Source of the DNA: Kitasatospora sp. NBC_00374
Lineage (GTDB): Bacteria; Actinomycetota; Actinomycetes; Streptomycetales; Streptomycetaceae
Direction of reading: 5' to 3'
Length of the DNA stretch: 64,000 nucleotides
Assembly: GCF_041434935.1 (NCBI RefSeq)
Contig: NZ_CP107964.1
Span: 6,865,001 to 6,929,000 of the forward strand
Both the position numbers and the translations under genes were made by a program. A model generated the notes under the pieces. It made no database searches. It saw only the letters and a list, made by a program, of their open reading frames with translations, and had not been told where the DNA came from. This document shows, one piece after another, positions 45,127 through 57,197 of this stretch (positions are counted from its first letter, which is position 1; every line of letters starts with the position of its first letter).

Positions 45127-46743
45127 GTGGCACAGCAGCCCGAGCCTTCGGACTGGTGGCGGGACGCCGCGATCTACCAGGTGTACCCGCGCAGTTTCGC
45201 CGACGGCGGCGGCGACGGCACGGGGGACCTTGCCGGGGTCCGCTCCCGCCTGCCGTACCTTGCCGAACTCGGCGTCCAGGCGGTCTGGTTCAACCCCTGG
45301 TACCCGTCGCCGATGGCCGACGGCGGCTACGACGTGGCGGACTACCGGGACGTCGACCCGGCCTTCGGCACCCTGGCCGAGGCCGAGAAGCTGATCGCCG
45401 AGGGTCTGGAGCTGGGCCTGCGGACGATCGTGGACATCGTGCCCAACCACGTCTCCGACGCCCACCCGTGGTTCCGCGCCGCGCTGGCCGCCGCCCCCGG
45501 CAGCCCGGAGCGCGACCTGTTCCACTTCCGGCCCGGGCGCGGCGCGCTGGGTGAACTCCCCCCGAACGACTGGAAGTCCGAGTTCGGCGGGTGCCCCTGG
45601 ACCAGGACGGTGAACGCCGACGGCAGCCCGGGGGAGTGGTACCTGCATCTGTTCGCCGTCCAGCAGCCCGACCTCAACTGGGCGCACCCTCAAGTGCGTT
45701 CGGAGCACGAGTCGATCCTGCGGTTCTGGTTCGACCGGGGTGCGGCCGGCGTGCGGATCGACTCCGCAGGCCTGCTCGCCAAGGACCCGGCCCTGCCGGA
45801 CTTCGAACCAGGCCGCGACCCGCACCCGTTCGTCGACCGGGACGAGCTGCACGGGATCTACCGCTCCTGGCGCGCCATCGCCGACTCCTACGCCGAGCCC
45901 AGGGTGCTGATCGGCGAGATCTGGGTATCCGACACCGAGCGCTTCGCCCGCTACCTGCGTCCGGACGAGCTGCACACCGCGTTCAACTTCGACTTCCTGG
46001 CCCGCCCCTGGGAGCCGTTCCAGCTGCGCGCCTCGATCGACGCCACGCTGGCCGCGCACGCCCCGGTCGGCGCCCCCGCGACCTGGGTGCTCTGCAACCA
46101 CGACGTGACCCGTACCGTCACCCGCTACGGCCGGGCCGACACCCGCTTCGACTTCGCGGCCAAGGCCTTCGGCACCCCCACCGATCTGCCGCTCGGGCGC
46201 CGCCGGGCCCGGGCGGCCGCCCTGCTCTCGCTGGCGCTGCCCGGTTCGGTCTACCTCTACCAGGGGGAGGAGCTCGGCCTGCCCGAGGTGGAGGACCTGC
46301 CACCGGAGCGCCTGCAGGACCCGATGCACCTGCGCTCCGGCGGCACCGACCCCGGCCGGGACGGCTGCCGGGTGCCGCTGCCCTGGTCGGGCTCCGAGCC
46401 CCCGTACGGCTTCGCGCCGGCGGGTGTCGAGCCGTGGCTGCCGCAGCCGGCCGGCTGGGGCGCCCTCACGGTCGAGGCGCAGTCCGGTGACCCGGACTCG
46501 ATGCTCGAGCTCTACCGGTCCGCGCTGCGGATCCGGCGCAGCGCGGTGGCGGGGGAGTTCGCCTGGCTGCCCTCGGGCCGGGAGGTGCTGGCGTTCCGGC
46601 GGGCGGGCGGCTTCAGCTGCCTGGTGAACCTGGGCGGCGAGCCGGTGGCGCTGCCGCCGCACGGCGCCGTGCTGCTGGCCAGCGGGCCGCCGGCCGGCGG
46701 GCTGCTGCCGCCGGACACGGCGGTCTGGCTGCAGGACTCGTAA
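45127..46743 (+). CDS. GH13 family alpha-glucosidase
   Basis: 538 aa, intracellular (no signal peptide). GH13 regions: DIVPNHVS (I), GVRIDSAG (II, nucleophile Asp), LIGEIWV (III, acid/base Glu), CNHDVTR (IV, Asp). It should split imported malto- or isomalto-oligosaccharides from the neighbouring importer. Exact linkage preference is not readable. GTG start with AAAGGGG upstream; last gene of the operon. Confidence 0.93.
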   Translation: MAQQPEPSDWWRDAAIYQVYPRSFADGGGDGTGDLAGVRSRLPYLAELGVQAVWFNPWYPSPMADGGYDVADYRDVDPAFGTLAEAEKLIAEGLELGLRTIVDIVPNHVSDAHPWFRAALAAAPGSPERDLFHFRPGRGALGELPPNDWKSEFGGCPWTRTVNADGSPGEWYLHLFAVQQPDLNWAHPQVRSEHESILRFWFDRGAAGVRIDSAGLLAKDPALPDFEPGRDPHPFVDRDELHGIYRSWRAIADSYAEPRVLIGEIWVSDTERFARYLRPDELHTAFNFDFLARPWEPFQLRASIDATLAAHAPVGAPATWVLCNHDVTRTVTRYGRADTRFDFAAKAFGTPTDLPLGRRRARAAALLSLALPGSVYLYQGEELGLPEVEDLPPERLQDPMHLRSGGTDPGRDGCRVPLPWSGSEPPYGFAPAGVEPWLPQPAGWGALTVEAQSGDPDSMLELYRSALRIRRSAVAGEFAWLPSGREVLAFRRAGGFSCLVNLGGEPVALPPHGAVLLASGPPAGGLLPPDTAVWLQDS

Positions 46744-46750
46744 CTTTATG

Positions 46751-46786
46751 GACTGCTGTCTATGATGAGTGGACAGTTGTCTATGA
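46751..46786 (+). promoter_or_regulatory. Promoter/operator of the DUF1304-TetR pair
   Basis: Two copies of TGTCTATGA (46757-46765 and 46778-46786) with matching flanks, spaced 21 bp, each inside an imperfect GAC(A/T)-TGTC palindrome. The first copy merges into a good -10 box TATGAT (46761-46766). A TetR-type repressor site covering its own promoter is likely. The stretch is AT-rich relative to its surroundings. Confidence 0.6.
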
Positions 46787-46794
46787 AGTGGTGA

Positions 46795-47163
46795 GTGACG
46801 ATGCAGATCCTGTCGGTCGTGCTGGTGGCCCTGGTGGCCCTGCTGCACGCGTACTTCCTCGTGCTGGAGATGTTCCTCTGGCAGCGCCGGCCCGGGCGCG
46901 AGCTCTCCGGCTTCGACGCGGACCTGGCCGCGGCCACCGCGCCGCTGGCCGCCAACCAGGGCCTCTACAACGGCTTCCTGGCCGCGGGCCTGGTCTGGGG
47001 CCTGATCGCCGCCGACCCCACCGGCTACCGGGTGCAGGTGTTCTTCCTGTGCTGCGTCGTGGTGGCGGGCCTGTACGGGGCGGCCACCGCCAACCGGCGG
47101 ATCCTGTTCGCCCAGGCGCTGCCCGGCGCGGCCGCGCTGGCCGCCGTCCTGGTGGCGGGATGA
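46795..47163 (+). CDS. DUF1304 membrane protein
   Basis: 122 aa with four predicted transmembrane helices (VVLVALVALLHAYFLVLEMF; NGFLAAGLVWGLIAA; FFLCCVVVAGLYGAA; LPGAAALAAVLVAG). The pattern QRPGRELSGF followed by NQGLYNGFLAAGL matches DUF1304. Function unknown, often paired with TetR regulators. GTG 46795 is used; ATG 46801 is possible. Overlaps the regulator gene as ATGA. Confidence 0.88.
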   Translation: MTMQILSVVLVALVALLHAYFLVLEMFLWQRRPGRELSGFDADLAAATAPLAANQGLYNGFLAAGLVWGLIAADPTGYRVQVFFLCCVVVAGLYGAATANRRILFAQALPGAAALAAVLVAG

Positions 47164-47723
47164 CCCCGGCGGGCGACCCCCGGGCCGAGCGGACCAGGGC
47201 CGGCCTGCGGGCGGCGCTGCTCGCCGAGTGCGCCGAACGCCCGCTGGAACAGGTCAGCGTCTCGGCGGTGGTCCGCCGCGCCGGGGCCGCCCGGGCCACC
47301 TTCTACCTGCACTACCAGGACCTCCAGGCGCTCGCCGTGGACGCCTGCGCGGACGTGGTCCGGGAGGCGGTCGACGCCCTGCACGCCTGGCGCGGCGCCC
47401 CCGACCCGGCCGCGCCGCCGCCCGCGCTGGCCGAGTTCCTGGCCCAGGCGCGCGGCCGGCGCGACCTGTACCGCTCGCTGCTCCACCCGGGCGGCAGCGG
47501 CCCGCTCGGCGAGCTGCTCAACCTCCAGCTGCGCGAGCGCAGCCGCACCGAGCGCGAGCTGGCCGGCGCGCCCCACCCGGACATCGTCGCCGCCGCGGTC
47601 GCCGGAGCCTTCACGGCACTGCTCGCGGACTGGCTCCACGGCGACCGGCCCGCCGATCCGCCGGTCATGGCCGGTCAGGTCTGGCGGCTGCTGATCGCCC
47701 TGCACCGCACGCCGTTCGGCTGA
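47160..47723 (+). CDS. TetR family regulator
   Basis: 187 aa. N-terminal helix-turn-helix ALLAECAERPLEQVSVSAVVRRAGAARATFYLHYQDL, then an all-helical ligand domain. Translationally coupled to DUF1304 through a 4-base overlap, so it should control that gene and itself through the repeats at 46751-46786. Ligand unknown. Confidence 0.92.
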   Translation: MTPAGDPRAERTRAGLRAALLAECAERPLEQVSVSAVVRRAGAARATFYLHYQDLQALAVDACADVVREAVDALHAWRGAPDPAAPPPALAEFLAQARGRRDLYRSLLHPGGSGPLGELLNLQLRERSRTERELAGAPHPDIVAAAVAGAFTALLADWLHGDRPADPPVMAGQVWRLLIALHRTPFG

Positions 47724-47773
47724 GGCCGTCCGCACGGGCAGAGCGTCCGGCGGCCCGGGGAACCGGACGGGAC

Positions 47774-48829
47774 CTACCGCGCGCCCCAGCCGTCGCGGTA
47801 CTCGGCCCAGTGCCGGTCGGTGGCGGTGAAGTCGACGTACAGGGCCAGACCGAAGGCCTGGCGGTGGTCGCCGCCGAGGCCGAGCCGGGCACCGCGGACG
47901 GCGGCCGCCACGGTCTCGGCGGAGCCGCGGTGGCTGAACGTGTCGTCCCAGTAGGCGGGCAGCCCCATCAGCAGGTCGACCCGGTCCGGGGTCACCTCCA
48001 GGGCGAGCCGGGTCTGGTGGACGACGTAGCCGCCGTACAGCGACTCCAGCTGCATGCTGGTGTCGTAGGACATCAGCGCGATCTGGTCGACCCGTCGGGC
48101 GGTCTCGGCGAAGTACGCCTGCGACCACCACTTGCCGTGGCCGGTCAGCCCGGTGCCGGCGACGTGCAGGCCCGGCACCGGGTCGATCTGCGGGGCGGCC
48201 ACCGACAGCGGGACACCCCGGGCGGCGGTCATCGCGTGGGTCTGGTCGAGCAGGCCGAGGAAGCCCGCGTCCTCGGAGTGCACCGGCTCCATGTCGAAGT
48301 GCACGCCGTCGAAGCCGAGGTCCAGCACCTGGGCGGCGGAGGCGGTGATCCGGTCGCGGACGTCCGCCCGGTCGAGGTGCAGGCCCTCCTTCTCCGGGGC
48401 GACCACGTCGCCCAGCCAGGACTGCACCCGGATGCCGGGCAGCGTCCGGTGCACGCTCTCGACGAACTGCCGGGCCTTCGGGTGGAGCGCGGGGTCGAGC
48501 GAGCCGTCGTGGGAGAGCGGCCCGGTGTGCACGTAGAGGTCGCGGATCCCGGTGCCGGCCAGCCGTCGGCCGAGCTCGGCGAGGTCCGCGTCCCCCTTTC
48601 GGCCGTCCACCCAGGCGTGGCCGAGCCAGACCGCGTCCCGGCCCCGGGTGCGGGCGTCGGCGGCCGGCTCCCCGGTGTACGCGAGCCGCAGGGCGGCGGC
48701 CGCCGTGGCGATCGGGAGCAGGACGAGGGCCAGGCCGAGCAAGGCCGCCACGCCCGTTCGGCGCCATCGGCTCCATCCGCGCCAGCGGGCGCGCATCGCC
48801 CTCAGCCTCGCCCGTATCGCTCGTCGCAC
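47774..48829 (-). CDS. GH18-like membrane-anchored protein
   Basis: About 351 aa. Basic N-terminus, one transmembrane helix (RRTGVAALLGLALVLLPIATA), then an extracytoplasmic TIM-barrel-like domain. The segment FDGVHFDMEP resembles the chitinase-family signature DGxDxDxE with one Asp replaced by His and the catalytic Glu kept. SWLGDVV and LMSYDTSM fit the barrel. May bind or cleave a glycan. GTG 48829 has GGGGAGGG upstream; ATG 48859 would add ten residues. Confidence 0.75.
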   Translation of the reverse strand: MRRAIRARLRAMRARWRGWSRWRRTGVAALLGLALVLLPIATAAAALRLAYTGEPAADARTRGRDAVWLGHAWVDGRKGDADLAELGRRLAGTGIRDLYVHTGPLSHDGSLDPALHPKARQFVESVHRTLPGIRVQSWLGDVVAPEKEGLHLDRADVRDRITASAAQVLDLGFDGVHFDMEPVHSEDAGFLGLLDQTHAMTAARGVPLSVAAPQIDPVPGLHVAGTGLTGHGKWWSQAYFAETARRVDQIALMSYDTSMQLESLYGGYVVHQTRLALEVTPDRVDLLMGLPAYWDDTFSHRGSAETVAAAVRGARLGLGGDHRQAFGLALYVDFTATDRHWAEYRDGWGAR

Positions 48830-48984
48830 AAGCCCTCCCCGTCCTCGTTCGGCGTCCATCAGGACGCCCACGATGCGATACGGGTTCCATGCGCGGGCCC
48901 TCGGCCGGATACCCTGACCGCGTGCGTCCCGGATCACAGACCGGGACCGCATAGCCGACAGCCGTCGCACCCAGGAGCAGCCAC

Positions 48985-52509
<3,525 letters not shown>

Positions 52510-52648
52510 CGCGCAGCTCGCGCTCCGTTCGCTGCAAAAGGCGAGGGCAAGCGTAAGCTTGATGATCCTGAACGGGCCGGCTCGCTCACCAGCGGGTCGG
52601 CCTGTGCCATCCCTCGGGGTGGCCGGCTCTTCGGAAGGGACCATCGGC

Positions 52649-53347
52649 ATGACGACCGTTTCCACCTCCGCGCCGACCACGGGCGCCGGCGCGGGCCTGC
52701 AGGCGGTGCTGCTCGACATGGACGGCACCCTGGTCGACACCGAGGACTTCTGGTGGCAGGCCGAGGCCTCGCTGTTCGCCGAGCTCGGCTACGCGCTGGA
52801 CGAGGCGGACCGGGCGCACGTGGTCGGCGGCCCGATGAGCCGGGTGATCGACTACCTGCTGGCGCGGACCGGGGTGACCCTCACCCCGTCCGAGCTGACG
52901 GTGCTGATCAACCAGCGGTTCGTGGACCTGCTGGCCGGCGGCGTCCCGCTGATGCCGGGCGCCGAGCGGCTGCTGAACACGCTGGGCGCGCACGGCATCC
53001 CGGCCGCCCTGGTGTCCGCCTCGCACCGGCACATCATCGACATCGTGCTGCAGAGCCTGGGCGCCCACCACTTCGCGTTCTCGGTGGCCGGTGACGAGGT
53101 GGTGCGCACTAAGCCGTTCCCCGACCCGTACCTGGCCGCGGTCGCCCGCCTCGGCGCCGAGCCCGCCCGCTGCGTGGTGGTCGAGGACGCGCCGACCGGG
53201 GTCCGCGCGGCCGAGGCGGCCGGCTGCCCGGTGATCGCGGTGCCGTCGGTGGCCGCGATCGAGCCGGGCCCGGGCCGGACGGTGCTGACCTCGCTGGAAC
53301 AGGTGGATCTGGAGCTGCTGCGCGCGCTGGTCGCCGCCCGGGTGTGA
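52649..53347 (+). CDS. HAD family phosphatase
   Basis: 232 aa. HAD motif I LLDMDGTLVDTEDFWW, motif II ALVSASHRH, motif III Lys in RTKPFPDPY and motif IV VVVEDAPTGVRAA, with a helical cap, as in sugar-phosphate phosphatases and beta-phosphoglucomutase relatives. Substrate unknown. ATG 52649 with GGAAGGGA upstream. Separate from metH by 139 bp. Confidence 0.92.
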   Translation: MTTVSTSAPTTGAGAGLQAVLLDMDGTLVDTEDFWWQAEASLFAELGYALDEADRAHVVGGPMSRVIDYLLARTGVTLTPSELTVLINQRFVDLLAGGVPLMPGAERLLNTLGAHGIPAALVSASHRHIIDIVLQSLGAHHFAFSVAGDEVVRTKPFPDPYLAAVARLGAEPARCVVVEDAPTGVRAAEAAGCPVIAVPSVAAIEPGPGRTVLTSLEQVDLELLRALVAARV

Positions 53348-53692
53348 GATTGCTCTCGGTCGGGCGTCCGCCGCTTCCGTACCGCACCCCCGTGGCAACC
53401 CAGCGTGTTCATGATCATGGGATAAATCGGGCATTGCCTGTCAACTCGCCCACCTCTGTCGCATGGGTGCGCCCAGGGCGTACACAGGGGTGCAATTCGT
53501 ACATGTTCGATGTGGCACGCTACATCCGAATCAGTGCCCCGACCTCATGCCGTGTCAGCTCCGCCGCCGGGAAAGCCCGTCGGAGGGGGCGAGCGCGGTC
53601 GTAAGGCCCTCCATGGTCTGCCCCACTCCGGCAGGGCGACGAGGCCACCGGCGCCCACCGCAGCCGGCCGCATGCAGAAGGAACCCAACCGA
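53348..53692 (+). other. 345-bp upstream region of the peptide-binding protein
   Basis: No supported coding region. It has a 10-bp palindrome CATGATCATG (53409-53418) and a comparatively AT-rich patch up to about 53540, where the promoter probably lies. The 3' half is GC-rich leader. The HAD gene ends directly before it. Confidence 0.5.
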
Positions 53693-55303
53693 ATGACTTC
53701 CGCCAACCGCCTGGCCGTCCTCAGCTGTGCGGCTCTGGTGGCCACCACGGCCGCCGGCTGCGCCTCCGCGACGAAGGCCGTCACCGGCGGTGACTCCAAC
53801 GGCGCGATCACCATGGGCACCACCAACGTGACCACCGTGCTGGACCCGGCTGGTGCGTACGACGCGGGTTCCTGGATGGTGCTGAACAACACCTTCCAGT
53901 CGCTGCTGCGGTTCCCCGCCGGCGCGACCGTGCCGCAGCCCGATGCCGCGCAGTCCTGCGAGTTCACCGGTGCGGACACCAAGACCTACCACTGCACCAT
54001 GCGCAGCGGGCTGAAGTTCTCCAACGGCCACCCGCTGACCGCCGAGGACGTGGTCTTCTCGGTACAGCGGATGCTGAAGATCGCCGACCCGAACGGCCCG
54101 TCCTCGCTGCTGTCCAGCATCGAGTCGGTCGAGGCCAAGGGCGAGAACGAGGTGGTCTTCCACCTGGCGGCGCCGGACGCGGTCCTCCCGGCCAAGCTGG
54201 CCTCGGCGGCCGGCTCGATTGTCGACCACCAGGTCTTCCCGGCCGACAAGCTGCTGGAGAACAACAAGCTGGTCGGCTCCGGCCCCTACAAGATCGACTC
54301 GATCGACGAGGTCTCCTCGGCCGGCAACCACGCGCCCGGCAAGGTCGTGCTCTCGGCGTACTCCGGCTACAAGGGCGACGCCAAGCTGCAGAACACCAAG
54401 TTCGCGCTGCGCTTCTTCGGCCAGGCCGACGAGCTGAAGACCGCCCTGGACAAGGGCGAGGTCGACGTGGCCGACAACAGCCTGGAGCCGACCGCCGCGG
54501 CCCAGATCAAGGCCGACGAGCTGGCCGGCAAGGGCGAGCTCAAGGTGGCCGAGGGCGACGGCGCGGAGACCCGCTTCCTGGTCTTCAACGCCAAGGACCC
54601 GGTCGGCGGCAACGTCGCCGTCCGCCAGGCCGCCGCGCAGCTGCTGGACCGCAAGGCGCTGGCCCGCGACGTGTACGCGAACACCGTGCAGCCGCTGTTC
54701 TCGGTCGTCCCGGCCGGCATCACCGCGCACAACACGGCCTTCTTCGACCGGTACGGCGACCCGGACCTCACCAAGGCCAAGAAGATCCTCGCCACCGCGA
54801 AGGTCGCCACCCCGGTCAAGATCACCATGACCTGGTCCCGGGCCCGGGCCGGCGCGGACGAGCTGGAGCTGATCAAGAAGCAGCTGGAGGCCGGCGGCCT
54901 GTTCCAGATCACGGTCGAGCAGGAGCCGAACTGGGACGCGTACAAGGCGGGCTGGAAGTCCGGCAAGTACCAGGCGTACAGCGTCGGCTGGACCCCGGAC
55001 TACGCGGACCCGGACGACTTCATCACCCCGCTGGTGGTCGACGGCGGCGCGTTCCACAACGGCTGGGACGACCCGAAGATCAGCCAGACGCTGGTGCCCG
55101 AGAGCATCAAGTCCACCGACCGCACGGCCGGCGGCAGCTACACCCAGATCCAGAAGCTGGTCGCGGAGTCGGCCCCGCTGCTGCCGCTGTACCAGAGCAA
55201 GTCGTTCTTCGCCTCGCGCAACAACATCACCGGTGTCGAGTCCACCATGGACACCACCGGCGTGGTCCGCTTCTGGGAGATCGGCCGGGTCAAGAAGAAG
55301 TGA
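53693..55303 (+). CDS. Family 5 (peptide) ABC substrate-binding lipoprotein
   Basis: 536 aa. Lipoprotein signal ending TTAAGC-AS. The mature part has the SBP_bac_5 layout: LKFSNGHPLTAEDVVFSVQRM, LVGSGPYKIDS, YQAYSVGWTPDYADPDDF and LPLYQSKSFF. It should capture oligopeptides or similar solutes for an ABC importer encoded elsewhere, as no permease or ATPase is adjacent. ATG 53693 is used (GAAGGA upstream); ATG 53672 is an alternative. Confidence 0.92.
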   Translation: MTSANRLAVLSCAALVATTAAGCASATKAVTGGDSNGAITMGTTNVTTVLDPAGAYDAGSWMVLNNTFQSLLRFPAGATVPQPDAAQSCEFTGADTKTYHCTMRSGLKFSNGHPLTAEDVVFSVQRMLKIADPNGPSSLLSSIESVEAKGENEVVFHLAAPDAVLPAKLASAAGSIVDHQVFPADKLLENNKLVGSGPYKIDSIDEVSSAGNHAPGKVVLSAYSGYKGDAKLQNTKFALRFFGQADELKTALDKGEVDVADNSLEPTAAAQIKADELAGKGELKVAEGDGAETRFLVFNAKDPVGGNVAVRQAAAQLLDRKALARDVYANTVQPLFSVVPAGITAHNTAFFDRYGDPDLTKAKKILATAKVATPVKITMTWSRARAGADELELIKKQLEAGGLFQITVEQEPNWDAYKAGWKSGKYQAYSVGWTPDYADPDDFITPLVVDGGAFHNGWDDPKISQTLVPESIKSTDRTAGGSYTQIQKLVAESAPLLPLYQSKSFFASRNNITGVESTMDTTGVVRFWEIGRVKKK

Positions 55304-55316
55304 CCTGACCGCAGGA

Positions 55317-55362
55317 CGCCGAACGGCCCGCCCCTCCAGCCGGAGGGGCGGGCCGTTCGGCG
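55317..55362. terminator. Bidirectional terminator
   Basis: Perfect 21-bp stem (55317-55337 with 55342-55362) with loop AGCC, between convergent genes. Confidence 0.92.
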
Positions 55363-55371
55363 TCCGCGGGC

Positions 55372-56043
55372 TCAGAGCGCGCCGGGGCGCACCAGGCCGC
55401 TCTCGTAGGCGTACACCGCGGCCTGTACCCGGTCGCGGAGCTGAAGCTTGGTCAGCACGTGCCCGACGTGGGTCTTGACGGTGGTCTCGCTGACGAACAG
55501 TTCGGCGGCGATCTCGGCGTTCGACAGGCCGCGGGCGACCAGCCTCAGCACCTCCACCTCACGCTCCGTCAGCACCGTGAGGGCCTGCGGGGGCAGCTCC
55601 TCGCCGGACGGCAGCCGGGTGGCGTACATGTCCAGCAGTCGTCTGGTCACCGAGGGCGCGAGCATCGCGGCGCCGTCCGCGACCACCCGGATCGCCTGCA
55701 CCAGCTCCTCGGCCGGCACGTCCTTGAGCAGGAAGCCGCTGGCCCCCGCCCGCAGCGCCTCGACCACGTACTCGTCCAGGTCGAAGGTGGTCAGCACGAG
55801 CACCTTGGCCGGGCCGTCCCGGCCGGGGCCGGCGATCCGCCGGGTCGCCTCCACACCGTCCATCCGGGGCATCCGGATGTCCATCAGCACCACGTCCGGC
55901 TGGAGCGCCCGGACCTGGTCCAGCGCCTGCTGGCCGTCCCCGGCCTCGCCGACGACCACCAGGTCCGACTCGGCCTCCAGAATCATCCGGAAGCCGGTGC
56001 GCAGCAGCGGCTGGTCGTCCACCAGCAGCACTCGGATCGTCAC
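55372..56043 (-). CDS. NarL/LuxR-type response regulator
   Basis: 223 aa. Receiver domain with LLVDDQ (acidic pair), VVLMDIRMP (phospho-Asp), LTTFD (Thr) and LLKD (Lys), then a LuxR helix-turn-helix (LTEREVEVLRLVARGLSNAEIAAELFVSETTVKTHV). No histidine kinase lies next to it, so it is an orphan regulator here. GTG start with GAGGAG seven bases upstream. It follows the RecB-family gene by 45 bp in the same direction. Confidence 0.94.
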   Translation of the reverse strand: MTIRVLLVDDQPLLRTGFRMILEAESDLVVVGEAGDGQQALDQVRALQPDVVLMDIRMPRMDGVEATRRIAGPGRDGPAKVLVLTTFDLDEYVVEALRAGASGFLLKDVPAEELVQAIRVVADGAAMLAPSVTRRLLDMYATRLPSGEELPPQALTVLTEREVEVLRLVARGLSNAEIAAELFVSETTVKTHVGHVLTKLQLRDRVQAAVYAYESGLVRPGAL

Positions 56044-56088
56044 CTGTGACTCCTCTTGCTCATGTCTCAGTCCCCCGTCGGGATCTCG

Positions 56089-56982
56089 TCAGCTCTGTTC
56101 GGGCAGGGTGATGCGGACCGGCAGCGGGTACGGCGGCGTCGTGCCGCCGAACTCCGGGCAGCTGGCCTTGTGGTCGCACCAGTCGCACAGTCGGTTGCGG
56201 GTGGCCGGGAACTCGCCGGTGGCCACGGCGTGGGTGATGGTCTCCCAGAGGGCCAGCAGCTTGCGCTCCACCGAGAGCAGGTCGGCCTCGTCCGGGTCGT
56301 AGCTGACCACGTCGCCCCCGCCGCCGAGGTAGACCAGCTGCAGCCGCTTGGGGACGACGCCCTTCCAGCGCCACACCACCAGCGCGTAGAACTTCATCTG
56401 GAACATCGCCTTGCCCTCGAAGTCCCGCGAGGGCGCCCGGCCGGTCTTGTAGTCCACCAGCCGGACCTCGCCGGTCGGGGCGACGTCCACCCGGTCGATG
56501 TAGCCGCGCAGCAGCAGGCCGGAGTCCAGCGCCGTCTCCACGTAGAGCTCGCGCTCCACCGGGTGCAGCCGGGTCGGGTCCTCCAGCCGGAACCACTGGT
56601 CGACCAGCTTCTCGGCGTCCCCCAGCCAGCGCGTCAGCGCGGCCGCGGCGGCGTCCTCGTCCTGTCCGGGGACGCCGAACAGCTCGGCCAGCTGCGGGCG
56701 CTCGGCCAGCAGCCGGTCCCACTGCGGGCGCAGCAGGTCACGGGCCAGCTCCGGGGTGCGCTCGCCGGCCGGGCTGTCGAACAGCCGTTCCAGCACCGCG
56801 TGCACCAGGGTGCCGCGGGTGGCGGCCGGGCTGGGCGGCTCCGGAAGCCGGTCGATCACCCGCAGCCGGTAGAGCAGCGGGCAGGTCATGAAGTCGCCGG
56901 CCCGGGAAGGGGACAGGCCGGTCGGGGCGGTGGCCGGCCTCGGCTGCGCGGTCGCGGCGGGGTCTCGGTCGGTCTGCTGCAT
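56089..56982 (-). CDS. RecB family PD-(D/E)XK nuclease
   Basis: 297 aa. Nuclease core: SPSRAGDFMTCPLLY, GTLVHAVLE, GYIDRVDV (metal Asp), RLVDYKTG (Lys), and QMKFYALVVW. A Cys in FMTCP together with CDWCDHKASCPEF gives the four-cysteine iron-sulfur arrangement seen in AddB and related nucleases. Expected single-strand DNA nuclease in repair. ATG 56982. Confidence 0.93.
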   Translation of the reverse strand: MQQTDRDPAATAQPRPATAPTGLSPSRAGDFMTCPLLYRLRVIDRLPEPPSPAATRGTLVHAVLERLFDSPAGERTPELARDLLRPQWDRLLAERPQLAELFGVPGQDEDAAAAALTRWLGDAEKLVDQWFRLEDPTRLHPVERELYVETALDSGLLLRGYIDRVDVAPTGEVRLVDYKTGRAPSRDFEGKAMFQMKFYALVVWRWKGVVPKRLQLVYLGGGGDVVSYDPDEADLLSVERKLLALWETITHAVATGEFPATRNRLCDWCDHKASCPEFGGTTPPYPLPVRITLPEQS

Positions 56983-57197
56983 ACCCCGACCCTATTGCCC
57001 GTCGCTCTCATCCCGCTGTCAGGTTGCCGAGCGGACGGACACACCTGCCGGTGGCGGCGGGCCGTCGGCGGCACCAATGGGGGCGCGCGCAGCGTTGAAC
57101 GGGGTATAGAGCCTTGCGAGGGGCGCGCACCGAATCGCGCGCGCGATCACGTAGCGTGGGCGCACCGACCACGGGGACCGAAGAGCGAAGGGCAAGC

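Noticed and set aside
48860-48984. Cobalamin riboswitch before metH
   Set aside because: The gap is only ~125 bp and I see neither a B12-box nor the expected multi-helix layout.
53348-53692. Small gene upstream of the peptide-binding lipoprotein (an in-frame extension from 53510)
   Set aside because: The extension removes the lipoprotein signal from the N-terminus, has no ribosome site and reads as low-quality sequence.
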